DNA of 64,000 nucleotides, from positions 31,006,668 through 31,070,667 of the forward strand of contig NC_092569.1 of NCBI RefSeq assembly GCF_037975245.1, written 5' to 3'. The translations under genes and the position numbers were made by a program. Of the stretch, positions 37,545 to 50,110 are shown piece after piece. The notes beneath the pieces were generated by a model. That model searched no databases, was not told the DNA's origin, and worked only from the letters and a program-made list of their open reading frames with translations. How positions within the stretch are numbered: position 1 is the stretch's first letter; every line of letters starts with the position of its first letter. This stretch comes from Apostichopus japonicus. Taxonomy: Eukaryota > Echinodermata > Holothuroidea > Aspidochirotida > Stichopodidae.

Positions 37545-38008
37545 TCATTGACTTGGCTGTATTTTCATTGTTGTTGTTGTTATTCCGCAATCAGAACCGT
37601 GAAGATTCTTCCAGAAGATACCGCGGTAATCGTTGGACGAGTAATCCCCATTCAGATTGGAGTAGCCGCAGGAATAGAAATTTGTCTCATAAACCGGATT
37701 TTTGTTTCGGCAGCATCTATCATTATTATAACCACTACAGCCATCGCAATTATAACATTTATGATGAGGATAATAATAATAACAGTAATAATAATAATAA
37801 TAACAATAACAGTCAGAGTAATCGTAGCCACCTGTAGCTACGCGGTCGCTGAATGAGTAGCAGTTGCTGGTAGAGCCCGTGCTACTATCGTCTGGATACC
37901 ACCAGCCACCTCGGTGTTTTTCTGCACAGTCGAAGGTACTCGATCCATCATTGTCTTCATTGTGCGTACTAAATCGATATCCTGAATTTGCTCCCATAGC
38001 ATTGTTAC
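37545..38008 (-). CDS. Gene 2 exon 9: FReD C-terminal part with Tyr/Cys-rich insertion
   Basis: 464 bases from the acceptor to TGA 37545-37547. It encodes FSTHNEDND, CAEKHRGGWWY, the 75-residue insertion with CYCYYYYYYCYYYYPHHKC, then CGYSNLNGDY and the normal FReD end. Thirteen fewer insertion residues and three fewer tail residues than gene 1 explain the 48-base length difference. Confidence 0.85.
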
Positions 38009-39250
38009 CTGGACGGAAATTAGCGAATAATTAATGAAGGTGTTTTCTTGTAAAATATGAAGTTGTTACCTTTTATTATAAATGGACATTATTATGTCAC
38101 TTTGGAGTCGTTTGCTGTAGTTGTCGGGTATATTTGCGTTTGTTGTTTGTTCGTTTAAGTTTGAGCTTACGTAATATTTTTGTGCTGTAGTCACGTTTGC
38201 GGATTTTACTGGAGCGGTTTCAATTCTGCCAATTCGTCTGGGACCTAATTTGCGAACATCGTGAAGTATTACAATATATTTCTTTATGTATATATTGTAT
38301 TCATATTAATATTTCTCTTTCTTCGACAAATATTAATTAATAATATAGTACTGAGTGTCAGATTTACAGAAATGTAAACGGTGCATTTGTTGAAGTATTC
38401 ACTTTCGGCATTTTGTAAAATATATAGTTTTGACTGTTTAATATATGCTAGTTGTTCAAATAAGTGTGAGAGAAATAAAGTGTTTGATTGTATCATTCAT
38501 GTAATCATCTTCTCTCGTGATAACGTCTTATATTTCATACTGACGGATTACTTTAATTTGATATCAACAAACTAATAGTTTACCATATGATTATACATTT
38601 CTAACGACAAGAAATACGGCAAGTAATGCTCTTTAAGAATGTAACACATACAGTTCGTCTCGACTGATCTCTTAAAAAAATGTCCGAATCATTTGATACT
38701 TTTGTTGTTATTATTGTAATATAATTGGCCTCTCAATCACTGTAATGAACAAATATTGCATGGTCAAATGAAACTTAATTTTCTTTTCTTTGGAAATGAT
38801 AAAGTCGTTCTTTAAGAAATTAATTTAATTCACTCTTTAATAACATATTTCAATCACAAAGTAAGCTGAAAAGCTGCAGCAGTTTTTAGGTTTCCAGACT
38901 GGTTATAATTCCTTAATGTTTTAAGCTTGACATTTGCGAGCAAGCAGACGGTACTAACTATATAAAAGTGGTTGATATGATATATTATGTGTGATGTTAC
39001 AACAATATATCATTTTACCAACACGTGCTAAAATGCAAGGCAATTGTTTAATGAGCAATGCGCACGGGACTCAAAGCTCGACGTCTAATACAGTTCTACA
39101 TCAGTATCTACACTAGATGTATAACACGACCTGAGTATATGTACGAGTACAAATCCAAGAGTGTGATTACGACTACAGGTAGTTATGCTAGAATGATATA
39201 ACGTAATAACTACAAGTATGCGTGTGATTGACATTTAGCACAATACATAC

Positions 39251-39512
39251 CAGCATTTCCATTGTAGCCACCCAATGACAGTCGGTATTTGTCTCTCTCA
39301 TTACTGATTCTGAAAGATGAATAACGGGTGTGGTATGGTGCTCCTTCCCTGTTTGTCTTTTCTATTAGAAGTTGGTAGGTTTTTTGATTTGTCAATTTGT
39401 ATATTTTATCGTTGCCAATCCAATGATTTCCTGTTGGATTTCCAAACCCGTTTTTGTACTCATTCCAGTTTCGATAAAAGCTGACGGAACTATTTGTACG
39501 TCGTTGCAAAAT
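39251..39512 (-). CDS. Gene 2 exon 8: second FReD, middle part
   Basis: 262 bases between acceptor TTTGTAG and donor GTATGT. The product (ILQRRTNSSVSFYRNWNEYK, GNHWIGNDKIYKLTNQ) is almost the same as gene 1 exon 9. Confidence 0.87.
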
Positions 39513-39765
39513 CTACAAAGAGAATCAATTAGTGTATAGATGGCAAGTAAGTAATGTATAAAATATCTCATTGTACTACAATAAGTAAGATAAATTAATT
39601 GGTGAAGGTCAATAATCCGATTTGTTATGAACTGATAGGAAGATGGATCAATTTAATTAAATAATTGAATGATTTACTTCCAATGTTAGTGAACGAAGTC
39701 CTGTCTTATGAGAAAACACAAGTTTAACATGGGAAAGCTTTTGTTTGTCAATGGCTAAAACTTAC

Positions 39766-40065
39766 TGTCCATCCCCCACTAGACATTTCACAAAAAACTT
39801 CAAACCCGGATCTTCCAGCGGGATAAATGGTATATTTTCCGTCATTTCTTCTACCCGCTGTGTAAAGATCATAACAATCTCTCGGTCCACTGCGGGTACA
39901 TGTAACACCATCACCTGCAAACCATTCGATACAGTAACATCTACGGATATCATTCCGCTCCTCACAGGTTGCGTCTGCACTGCAACTGTACCTCTCACGT
40001 GTGAGTAAGTTACTGTTGCAAGTTTGTCGTGATGAACAGTCAGAATTAATGTATGATTCACCTTC
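39766..40065 (-). CDS. Gene 2 exon 7: EGF-like unit plus start of second FReD
   Basis: 300 bases. EGF-like CSADATCEERNDIRRCYC, then GPRDCYDLYTAGRR and SSGGWT. Splice sites are intact and phases are as in gene 1 exon 8. Confidence 0.87.
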
Positions 40066-40310
40066 CTGGAAAGATAAATGTATGACGTCATATTCCAAAG
40101 ATAGTAAAATATGTGTTATTTGTTACATTTTTAGCGACTTTTGATGACACACTGGATTAACACTAATATACGGTCATGAGCGTTTTAAATATATTAGGTA
40201 ACGTTAATCGTTCTGGGTGTATCATAATTGCGTTGCTATGCTTTGTATTTTCGCTAGGTACAAATGAATACAGGCAGAGCATTTAAAATACCCTAAAGAA
40301 TCGTACTGAC

Positions 40311-40520
40311 CCCTATTACACTTCCTTTGGCAGCAACGAAGCAGTTGTGAGTGCACGTCACTCCGTCTCCTTGGTAGTTTTGATTGCAATAACATTCACG
40401 GACACCGCTCCTCTCATCACAGGTTGCGTGTTCACTACACTGGTAACTCTCATCTACAAGCGTGTTGTTCCTACAAGTTGATCTCCGTGTACAACTCGAA
40501 TTGACGTAAGACTCGCCTTC
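40311..40520 (-). CDS. Gene 2 exon 6: EGF-like module
   Basis: 210 bases with acceptor AAATTAG and donor GTCAGT. CSEHATCDERSGVRECYC and NYQGDGVTCTHNC match gene 1 exon 7. This is the only intact stand-alone EGF exon in gene 2. Confidence 0.85.
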
Positions 40521-40636
40521 CTAATTTAAGATATTCAGCGAAAAAGAACCGAATGAATGAAATATTGCCAATGCAAATTTCCCCTCGACTTTTCTTGCAA
40601 AGGGTATGAACTTTAAGAAAGTTTTATGAGGTTTTT

Positions 40637-40702
40637 ACACTGGTAACTCGCCTCTATAACCTGGTTGTTCCTACAAGTTGATCTTTGTGTACATCTTGAA
40701 TT
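40637..40702 (-). pseudogene. Relic of a lost EGF exon in gene 2
   Basis: About 66 bases match the first third of the EGF exons (NSRCTQRSTC, then NNQVIEASYQC) and then stop. There is no matching acceptor, second half or donor. It lies between exon 6 and the TIL exon, where gene 1 has its extra EGF exon, so gene 2 probably lost this module by deletion. Confidence 0.7.
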
Positions 40703-40894
40703 TCAACAGCGTGTGGTCAATACAAACTTCCTATCGATTGATCTAGGCAAGGATATGAACCTTTAAGAAATTTAAATGCGGTCGTTGAAGCCAACTCGGA
40801 TGACGCAGGCTTTTCGGGTTCGCCATAAAAAGGTAGCTATCAAACAATAAATGAAGAGGAAAGCATTTAAAATGCCCCGAAAAACCGTACTGAC

Positions 40895-41106
40895 CCTTAA
40901 TACACCTCCTTTGTCAGCAACGAAGCAGTTGCATTGGTTCAGAGGGATACATCGCTCTTGCTGTATTAGATAATCACCGACACAAACACATTGCTCTGTT
41001 TCTGGGTGAGATTTAGCCGAAATGCAAGAGTCAGGGTCATCACAAGTCCTCTCACAGGTCTCATTGCTAAATATCTCATTAGCTGGACACCATTCAGGGA
41101 TTATTC
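40895..41106 (-). CDS. Gene 2 exon 5: TIL-like cysteine-rich module
   Basis: 212 bases with acceptor TCCTCTAG and donor GTCAGT. The product (PEWCPANEIFSNETCERTC, CVCVGDYLIQQERCIP, QCNCFVADKGGVLR) is TIL-like. Its last residues resemble the end of the EGF exons, and its donor also matches theirs rather than that of the gene 1 TIL exon, which suggests exchange between exons. Confidence 0.78.
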
Positions 41107-41928
41107 CTAGAGGACAGGAAATAATAAAATGTAAATGATATGAACCTGATAGAGAAACGAAGAATATGACGTGAGAAAGAATAGGTTTGTCATTCTGCCC
41201 TCTCAAGTCATTCTTATCTGAAGGTTAAAGGAAAAAACACACAATCAGAAACAGTTCGAATATATACAGAACAATTTAAATCAGGTAGTGGCTGTTCCTT
41301 ATTCAACTTTATGTTAATATTTATTCAACATTACGAGATAATACTCCGTAATTCATTGCACAACTGGTCTGAAACCATATAGTCATAGCTTACTTCTGTT
41401 TCAGAGTTTCCTCGGAGTTACTATACTACTTTTTGACAACAATGATTACTAATTACAACGTTGGTTGTTTTAATCAAACTGGGAGACGGACCTGTTAAAG
41501 TGTGAACATTCTGTTGTACACATGTTAGATACGGTTCCTTGTTCAGAACCAAGGTTAGTGTTGAGTACAGTATTGTAGTAAGTGCGTAATCACAATTCAG
41601 CTAATGGAGGCATTTTCGAAATCTAGTATAGATAATAATGCAATATTAATATTTCAACATATCATATATATCATATCATGTTGGAACCGCTTCTATATGT
41701 ATTTTAGCACAGTTGTACTCGCTGGTATACTCTATGTATACTCTTACTATATGTATTGTAGCAGTTTATTCAAGCTAAGAAAAATTTTGCCATGTCAATT
41801 TTACTTCCAAAAGATCAATTCGATCTCAGAATAAACCTTTCAGTTTATGTACGTTTACTTTCGACATTTAATAAACAAATACGAGTTATTTTGGCTTTAT
41901 GTTTAATAAGAATGTAAAAGACACTTAC

Positions 41929-42192
41929 CATCTGATATTTCGAATGTACCTAAACTAGATATATGATAATCCCCCATTCATCTGAGATACGAAACTCGTC
42001 GTATGTTACATAGTAAGTATCTCCAGCAACGTTCTCAAAATCCATTCGCAGTTGGTACCGCTTTTGATTTGTTAAGAAGGCAATTTTCTCATTTCCAATC
42101 CAAAACTCACTCCCTAGAAAGCCAAAGCCATTTCTGAAATCTTTCCAACTTCTATTGAAATTGACGGAATCTGATCTTCGGCGCTGTAATAC
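41929..42192 (-). pseudogene. Gene 2 exon 4: first FReD middle part, frameshifted
   Basis: 264 bases against 265 in gene 1. Codons align without gaps from the acceptor to DEWG, where one base is missing, and frame 2 then reads into TAG. With the base present the end would read YHISSLGTFEISD, like gene 1. The site is a homopolymer, a common place for assembly errors. Splice sites (acceptor CGTAG, donor GTAAGT) are intact. Confidence 0.75.
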
Positions 42193-42557
42193 CTACGACG
42201 AATACCAAAGAAGTTAAGCGTTAACTAGGACGTTATTAAATATTAATTATTCGTTCCCTACCGCAATGGGATATGTTGCTAACATTTCTAACAGAAATTA
42301 GAACTTATATATATATATATATAACTTCAATTTGTAATGTAGGCTAAAAGGTTTACAGTTTTTAGATGAACTACACTGGACTTAATTTCAAAATGTATAA
42401 AAATAATTGATTCAAATTTTGCTCCGATAAAAAGATTCAAGTTGAAAAAAAGGATGTTTTTACATCACTATGTATTGCTGTAGGCAAAATTGAAGTAAAT
42501 TTGTTTAAAACTGGTTAAAGTTGAACAGAGGACATCAAGTTATCAACTATGGCATAC

Positions 42558-42730
42558 CGTCCATCCACCAGTATCAAGATCATTATAACAGTAAGCCTCA
42601 AACGGTTCCGGATAGCCATCTGGTTTAATAAGGTACACTCCAGATGTATTGTGGGTAGAGGAACATGCATTCGATACTTCTCTGCAATCTCTCGGATACT
42701 CAGGTTGTTGAAAAACAAAGTATGTAAAAC
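42558..42730 (-). CDS. Gene 2 exon 3: first FReD, N-terminal part
   Basis: 173 bases with a strong pyrimidine tract, acceptor CATCCAG and donor GTATGC. The product includes FVFQQPEYPRDCREV, GVYLIKPDGYPEPFEAYC and DTGGWT. Confidence 0.83.
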
Positions 42731-43331
42731 CTGGATGAAAGGTAAAACAAAGTAAACATTTTATCGCGATTGAAACATTTCAGTTAACGAAAATAGCATT
42801 CTGAGCCAATTGTAATAAACATGGCTTTGTTACAATGAGAGTTAAGATAATAGATTAGCCTTTATGCCAATTATTACTCAACTACCGTATAGAGGAAGAT
42901 ATCGCGACTAATATTAAATTTAATAAGGTAATCGTGGTTGGATTCTCAGATGTAACTGTTTTGAAACAATTACGTTAACATAAAATTCAAAGGCCATTTG
43001 AATCAAATGTTTTTGTAGTTATCAGTAGTTAAAGACTAATGAAAACAGTCAAATTCCATTTAACGTACATGAAAAAATATCGATGTAGCACGTTGGACAT
43101 GAAAAGATCGAAAATATACGACTCAGAGGAAATCAATTTCATAATAGATGTTCGGAAATGGTGACATGATTGGGAAAAAAAAACGTTTAGAGCGACCACT
43201 AAAGAACCAACATTTCCAGCCATTCAAGTTGGTCAACTGAGGTGTTAACATTTATAATACATAAGTGATATAGCTTACTGAGGTTACTTCTTATCATAAG
43301 GTCAATCATATAACATAACAACTACACCTAC

Positions 43332-43362
43332 CTGAAGATCTTCTGTCGGCACCGACGATTCC
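43332..43362 (-). CDS. Gene 2 exon 2: 31-base linker exon
   Basis: Acceptor ACACAG and donor GTAGGT bound GIVGADRRSS plus one base. Length and phases equal gene 1 exon 2. Confidence 0.72.
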
Positions 43363-44029
43363 CTGTGTAATAAAATACTTTTAATGAATACATTACAAGA
43401 CATACAGATTGATGCAGTCAACACTAAGCAGGATCAGATTAAAGCTAATGTCTTATAAAAACAGTTCGAGGGAAAGAAAGAACAATTCGCAAACTGGTTC
43501 AAAACATGTGAGGTTAAAACAAGTTAAGTCGACATAAACTTTGATAAATTCTCCGGATCACCACTTGTATTGATGTTTTATCATTGTCTACATTCCATAG
43601 CTGATTTACAGGTCAATGATCACTTACAGGATACAACTTTCTTCCAGGAAACTTTAGATTAATGGCATTTTTCCGGTGTAACAGCTATCCTGGTACATGA
43701 TACGTAAGTTCACGTAAAGAACAAAGGCAATAGCTGACTGCTTCCTTAGACAGCTTTGTTGCTTAATGCAGACAGATGTTCTTTGTTCAATTTATATTTT
43801 GACGTAAGAAGATTACAGACAAATGTTGTAACGCATTTGTGTTTATCAGTCCTTAATAACACTTAGGGATCATTTAAATCGTCCTAGCTATTCTAAGATT
43901 ACCGTGTCTTGATACTTACCGTGCACAACGAAACTCTGAGATTTGAAAGGGGTCATTTTACTTATAAGGTAAGTTCATGCGTTTATCAGAACGAAAACGA
44001 AAACATATTCTTTGATTGTCTAATTTCGT

Positions 44030-44122
44030 GTGTGTTTTTGTCGCTTCTGTTACTGTTACTTGTCATTTAGCCTTTGAAGAAGATCCTGCTAGGATCGAAT
44101 CCTCAGGCCAGCTTACTTTTAC
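44030..44122 (+). repeat. Second copy of the hammerhead-like repeat, core damaged
   Basis: It is colinear with 20865-20953 for about 90 bases, including the CTTCTGTTA words upstream. Stem II is longer here (GATCC, TGCTA, GGATC), but the core reads TTGAAGA and GAAT instead of CTGAAGA and GAAA. The position in the gene differs from the first copy, so these are separate insertions. Confidence 0.55.
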
Positions 44123-46793
44123 ACATTGTCTAATTTCTGTAGACACTTATTTACTTCCATCAGCCGGCTATACTAACAACTAAGTCTAGCCAAAATTAGC
44201 AAGTGCTTCGTGTTTGAAATATTTCGTAAACCAATCGGCAACAAAATGTGATACGCAAACTTGATTCTCAAAATACAATCTTTTCATCAGTCAATGATGT
44301 TTTCACAAACGGCATCCATGATACTCTTTCCAGCTTCTGCAATGTACACAATTTTTGGAATGATTTAGAAGAGCGGTTTCCACGTGTTAAAACATTTATT
44401 CTCAGCGGAGGACTGATAGGCTACTATTGTAGGTATAAACATATAATCACATACGTTAAGTTACTATCCTGAATATAAAATTGTATAATACATCAGCCAG
44501 ACTGGTGACATTTTCTTTAATGCGCGACAAAGACTGATGAGTTTTTAACGGTAACTGACTGGTCTGTTTAGATCGGTTAATATTTTTCAGAACTTGCGTC
44601 ATGCTTGTTTGACCAGCTGTTCAGCATATTGGCCACTTGCTATTAATCGAAACTGGCTTTTTGTGGGGAAAAAAGTTAAATGTTAGTTTGCCGTTATCTT
44701 CAATGAGGCTAGCTTTTACCGATACTAATATGCCGCCGATATTGCAAATATCAATAAACACATAGAGAGTTATATTACAACTTTCTTCCGGGAAGACTTA
44801 GATTATTGAAATTGTCCCGTTTTACAGCTACTCTGGCACATGATATGTAAGCTAACATGAAAGAACAAAGGCAAACATGACCAAAATGAACTCTAAGTGA
44901 AAGGTTCCATTTACTTGTAAGGTAAGTTTTTAGCCATAGACTTTTATATCTTACTAATTAGAAGCATGAAGCGTAATTAATAAATGACGGGATTGTAAGG
45001 ATCAGTATTTAATTTTAAGCTATAAGGTGTGACGTAGTGAGAACACAGCAACCAATAAGTTGAAGAGAGTTTTTGTCTTAATGGTTTTGTCAGTTTCTTT
45101 AAAAATCCACAGCATTAAAAGTAAACCTATAATACAATACACCAGTCCGTTATGAAATAGAGAATTTAAGATATCCTTGCTGAACGTTAATTCTAGAAAG
45201 CTACATGATATAGAGGGAAATTTATTTTCTATAACATGACAATGATGACAATTGCAAGAAATATAGAATTTCACCAGAAAAAATGTGAAAGGGGGAACTT
45301 TCCAGAGAAATTTATAATGTGTTTTTTTTTTCTTTCAGACAAGTCCTTCAATGATTATAAATCCATAGAACCATAAGTAGTAAGAATTTTACAGGTAGTC
45401 GGCTTTAAATTTGTTACAGTAAGAATGGTCGATAGCAACTTAAACAATTACATTTTTTATCTTGTTTGGTATATTCTGAATACTGACATGTTTGAACAGA
45501 CGAGTATATGGCAGTTCAAATTTCATGACATTACGATGTTATCTGTCAAGAAAAAACATATTGTATAGAATTTCCAACTCTCTGTATAAACAAGACAACA
45601 CGCTTTAGTTATTCCCTGAAATGTTAAGAATTCTCTGATTTATTCGTCTTTATCAAATTCTTGATTTTTTGTCTGCACACTGGTCATCTTGTCAATATAG
45701 CCTTAAAACGTTCTACGGTTTACAGAAGAATATGATCCTTTGATACAAGGATATCAAACCACCTTTACCTTAAATCATGAAAATAAAATCAATAGAATCG
45801 AAATAATTACACAATGTAATTTGCTGTTGCCAACAAGGTAAAATACACAACATGGTATCATTTCTACAAAGATAATAACGCGGTCAAAGGCGATTGTTTT
45901 GGGATGTAGCCAAAGTTTTGTATCGTCGATAATGCTTTAAGGAAGCAATGACTTACACTGTATGAGACGTTACTGTTCTATTTGTATAAACCATTGTAGT
46001 TTATTGTCACCGTAAGTTGAGCGACACAAGTCGTATTTTTCTTGTATACATTACTCGTTCGAACGATAGCTACAAAATATCAAATGGAGGAATTTAATTA
46101 GATATCTTTAAACATATCAGTAAACCGAAAGTTTTTCAAGCGAATTATAACCATCCATGGAGAAGAGTTATGACAATGCTTTCTAGTTTTTGCAACGTGT
46201 TAGAAAAGAGACATTTAAATACAGTGTAATAGATTTGATATTGTTAAATTTGTAAGCGTTTATCATGTATGGGTTTTCTTAAATATAGGGAGAGTTTCCT
46301 TTTCTATACTGAATTATGTTATCTGTTACTTTAAAACGACAACGAAACGTTAAGGTTTGTACTACATCGACCAGCCACATGGTATCATGAAAGGAAGGTG
46401 CAAGTCGGTGGGAAGGAGGGAGGGATGGAGAACAGTGAATAGGAAGAGTGTGGGTGGGGATCGGTGACTACTCCCACCACATACATGCTATAGTTAGAGT
46501 ACATTTTCAGTGGTCCCATTATAGGAAATCTGGCCATTCATGAGAATATCTTCGCGAAGGTTTTATATTTAATTCCGGTATTCAAATTGAGACTATTAAA
46601 CGTTACCTAGTTTGTCAAATACAAGGAACTTTACATGATCGTCACGACTTTATGGAGTATCTTATGTGAAAATCAATGTAAATTACGGTATTTGTGATTA
46701 GATAATTTACAAATAAATTAGAGAAAAACTGTCTTTCTTTGAAGTATTTCCAGATTTTATGTATCACCTAATACTTTTTTTCACAATTGTATT

Positions 46794-46822
46794 TATATAT
46801 ATATATATATATACATTTATTT

Positions 46823-46887
<65 letters not shown>
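46794..46887. repeat. (AT)n microsatellite
   Basis: Ninety-odd bases of alternating A and T with a few TTT and AAA interruptions. Confidence 0.95.
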
Positions 46888-46892
<5 letters not shown>

Positions 46893-49800
46893 CATAAAAT
46901 ATTTAATTGCTTTACACAATGACCTAAGCTGTAATAATCCAGATATAGACAAAATCATCACATTGGATTGTCATTAAAATGTTGGTGAATTAGATCATGT
47001 CAAAAGTAAGATTTCAATAAAAATTTAATATACGTTTTGTTGAAAATATTTTTATTTATACTCTGTTTTTTTCTGCTTCTATAGATTTATCCGAATTTAA
47101 AGTAAAAAAAAAGACAAAAAAAACTAAAGACAAAACAATAAAACATGCATTTAGGTATTCCTAATCAACATACCATTGTAATGAAAATTGAAAAGCATAA
47201 TTATTTAAAGGCAAGCAACCAGAATGAGCATCAGGTTATTTTTAAAGTGTTAGAAATGTTCTCTGCATCTGCACTAAGTTATTCCGCTAGTTATATGACC
47301 TTTATTTTTATTTATTTATTAATGATAGGATAAAATAGAGGATTTGCCTTTTGCTTTTCTTCCAGAATATAGCTTATATTAAAAACTGCAATGTAACAAA
47401 CTGATTTAATGCATGAGAACATACAATTCTTCAGTGAAATTGATTTATTTGATGAGGCATTTAAGTATTTTGGAAAAATTCTTTGTGTGACTAGTTGTCT
47501 GGACTCAAAGACCAAAGAAACATCTTACTACGATTTTATTTTGAGTATTATTTTATGAAAATAACTATTATTTTCCCTCAGATTTCACATCGGTCACAAT
47601 TACAAAAGTAATGATTATTTTACATTATTCGAATGACTCGAAGAGGTATTTCAATTTATAAGATCTTATAGAACAACTTATACGTCTAGGTAACGTCTAT
47701 GGCATTGGAAAGCGACTTGCAATCTTTTAAATCTTCTAGTTTATACAATTCAAAGATCATGTTCGTAAAAAAACAGTATCATTTTTAAACTGTTAAACAA
47801 GTCTCACACATTCGACAAACAATACTTTATAGGTGTTTCATTCTAACTCACGAGAATTAAAACAGAAATTTCAAAAAGTGCAATGTTCATGAAAGTGAGT
47901 TAAACATAAATTTATTTTGTTGTTTCTTGCATTAATTAATTGATAGAAATATTAGCATATTATGGGATGTGCACATTTTTTGTACTTTTTATTTTTAGGT
48001 AAGGATATATCAAAATATCTCAACTAACTCCATTCACTACTAAAATCTCATTTACTTTCTTTCAAGTTTCCCCTTATCTTGGTATAGTTATAGGACATTA
48101 AGTCTGAGTATAGAGGAGTTACCTCTAGTTAAGTGTTACTATACTTCTCGTTTTGACATTTTCATAGAGGAAATAACTGTGATCCTACTTGTGATATCAA
48201 TCGTATTGAACTGTCACTTGGAAAGGCATGCGATAGGAGACATTCTTTACAACTTTATCATTTTAAATAAAATAAATGAAAATGTCTTACATTTTCTCTG
48301 CTCTTATATCCATGATCTATAAAAATTGCGGTTAAAACAATTGTTGTTATCAAATTAACTAAGCCGAGTGTCGTTATTATAATTACTTGTTAGTTGTAAT
48401 TTAAATTAATGTTGTTAAACCTTGTTTCCTTGAAAATGTACATTTCCAAATTAGTGATCTTTATGTTTACGTTTTTTTTCCAAATGCATTTCAAAATATC
48501 TTAATGCCTTGTTGCAGACTGTTTTTCCAGCATTGCTACATAAATAATGATATATTTTAAAGTGACATCGATGAGCATGTGAAGGAAGTAAACATTTCAG
48601 TGCTCCCTGTTAAAATTTAAAGCTGCAAATTTCGCATCTGGATGATAGTTTGCAGAAATATTTTCAAGTTTAAAACTGAGCATTGTTTCCAATTTGATGA
48701 AATTGAATCGGACCTACCACCCTTTGAAGTATATATCTTATTTAAAGGATATACCTTATCATTATAGTTTTGTTTACAGTAGTTACCCAACTGTTGACTA
48801 TTTGTATTTGAAGTAAACTGAAGCATCTTTCTGATTGGATTATGACATAGAAATATTTTGTTGTTAGATTAGTCAATGCAGATGTTGCTTTGATGGATTC
48901 ATAATGATAACTTCGACGAATACAAGCACTAACGAGCCTGTTTGGAAATCATATCAAAATAACAGAGCTGACAAAGAAATTTGCCTTTAAACAAATGGGA
49001 ATCAAGTTATTCGTTGTATTATAAACAAAAAACATTAGAAACACATAACCATACAAAACGTAGCGACTGTCGCTCTGTATCGATAGGGAATCCCATGTCT
49101 GGATATTTAACAAGAGGATACATTTTCACTTATGAATCTAGAAATAACTGGATTTTATAGTTTAGCTTGTAGTTATCGCTGAAATGATTGAATTTCAAAG
49201 TGTTAGTTATTGTGCTTGTAGCCAAAATTATGGAACATGAATTTATAAACTTGATTAATCTACTTGTTGATTAAGTTTAATAATTTTCAATAATTGATGA
49301 AATGAAGGAGTTTTGTAACGTGTTGATATGTACCTCAGAAAGGTGGGCTTGGCTATTAGAGGGTAACCTTGTGCACTGATGTGCTGTAAAGGATATGTGG
49401 AGAGCGATATACTCATAGTTTGAAAAGAGATTACTTTTTCCTGGCCATATCACGCAACTTGATTGACTTTTATTAGTTGGTGTGTAACAAAATTCGTTTA
49501 AGATTTATATATGAATGAGCTTTCTTTCTTAGTATTTTACATGTGAGCAAATATGAGAGAATACTTTATTTAGGCATAGAAAAACCAATTGATCTAATTT
49601 AGTTTTTTTTTCAGTATGTGTGGTTCAATTAAAGACGTGTTGTTATATGTCGAAACACTGTTGTTCTTTCGCAAGGTTAAAAATTCTAAGTATTTTAAAT
49701 TGAAGGCCTTTAAAACTGAACTTCATCAGGTACTTTTATCGATGTTTTCCTATTTAATGGAAAAAGTTTTTACTTCAGTTTGTCACATCATTTAATATAA

Positions 49801-49900
49801 ACAGAGTTAGCTCAGCAACACAACTTATATTATTTTAGAAACAGTCAGTAGATATTCAGTGGTAAAATATTAAAAAAAATTAAATAATAGGAAGACTTAC

Positions 49901-49966
49901 CCTTTCTGTTCCAAACGAGTTGCAAATCGTCAAAACAGTCAAACAAACTTTGAAAAGCGTTTCCAT
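49901..49966 (-). CDS. Gene 2 exon 1: signal peptide
   Basis: ATG at 49964-49966 begins 22 residues (METLFKVCLTVLTICNSFG plus three) with a hydrophobic core, followed by a GTAAG donor in phase 0. The sequence differs from exon 1 of gene 1, so this first exon is more diverged than the rest of the gene. Strand, phase and signal-peptide character support it. Confidence 0.68.
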
Positions 49967-50110
49967 AATTTCGGGTCTGTAGAAATGTCACGCGAAAATA
50001 TAATCGATGAAGTGCAAGATGACAAATGGCACAGAGTCTCTATTTAGGGGTGATCAACTCCCTACTGAAATGACCGCAGTAGTGGTATGGATGTCCATTA
50101 AATCCATCAT
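49967..50110 (-). promoter_or_regulatory. Putative core promoter or leader of gene 2
   Basis: On the minus strand a TATA-like CTAAATAG lies about 75 bases upstream of the ATG. ATGGACATCC further up matches the start of the upstream ORF in the other two copies but then diverges. Confidence 0.35.

Larger units (their letters stand above)
43363..49900 (-). other. Intron 1 of gene 2
   Basis: About 6.5 kb, similar in size to intron 1 of gene 1. It contains a damaged hammerhead-like repeat (44030-44122), an (AT)n tract (46794-46887) and otherwise AT-rich sequence with no gene seen. Confidence 0.65.
37545..49966 (-). pseudogene. FReD gene 2: paralog of gene 1 with a one-base deletion (whole locus, 9 exons)
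   Basis: Exons: 49901-49966, 43332-43362, 42558-42730, 41929-42192, 40895-41106, 40311-40520, 39766-40065, 39251-39512 and 37545-38008. Together they are 1982 bases; one more base would give 660 residues. Architecture is that of gene 1 with one fewer EGF exon, and the Tyr/Cys insertion in the last FReD is 75 residues. Exon 4 is one base shorter than its paralog at a run of five C (plus 41971-41975), which shifts the frame and brings in a stop at 41950-41952. Everything downstream remains in frame with itself, with good splice sites, so a sequencing or assembly error is a real alternative to a young pseudogene. Confidence 0.7.
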
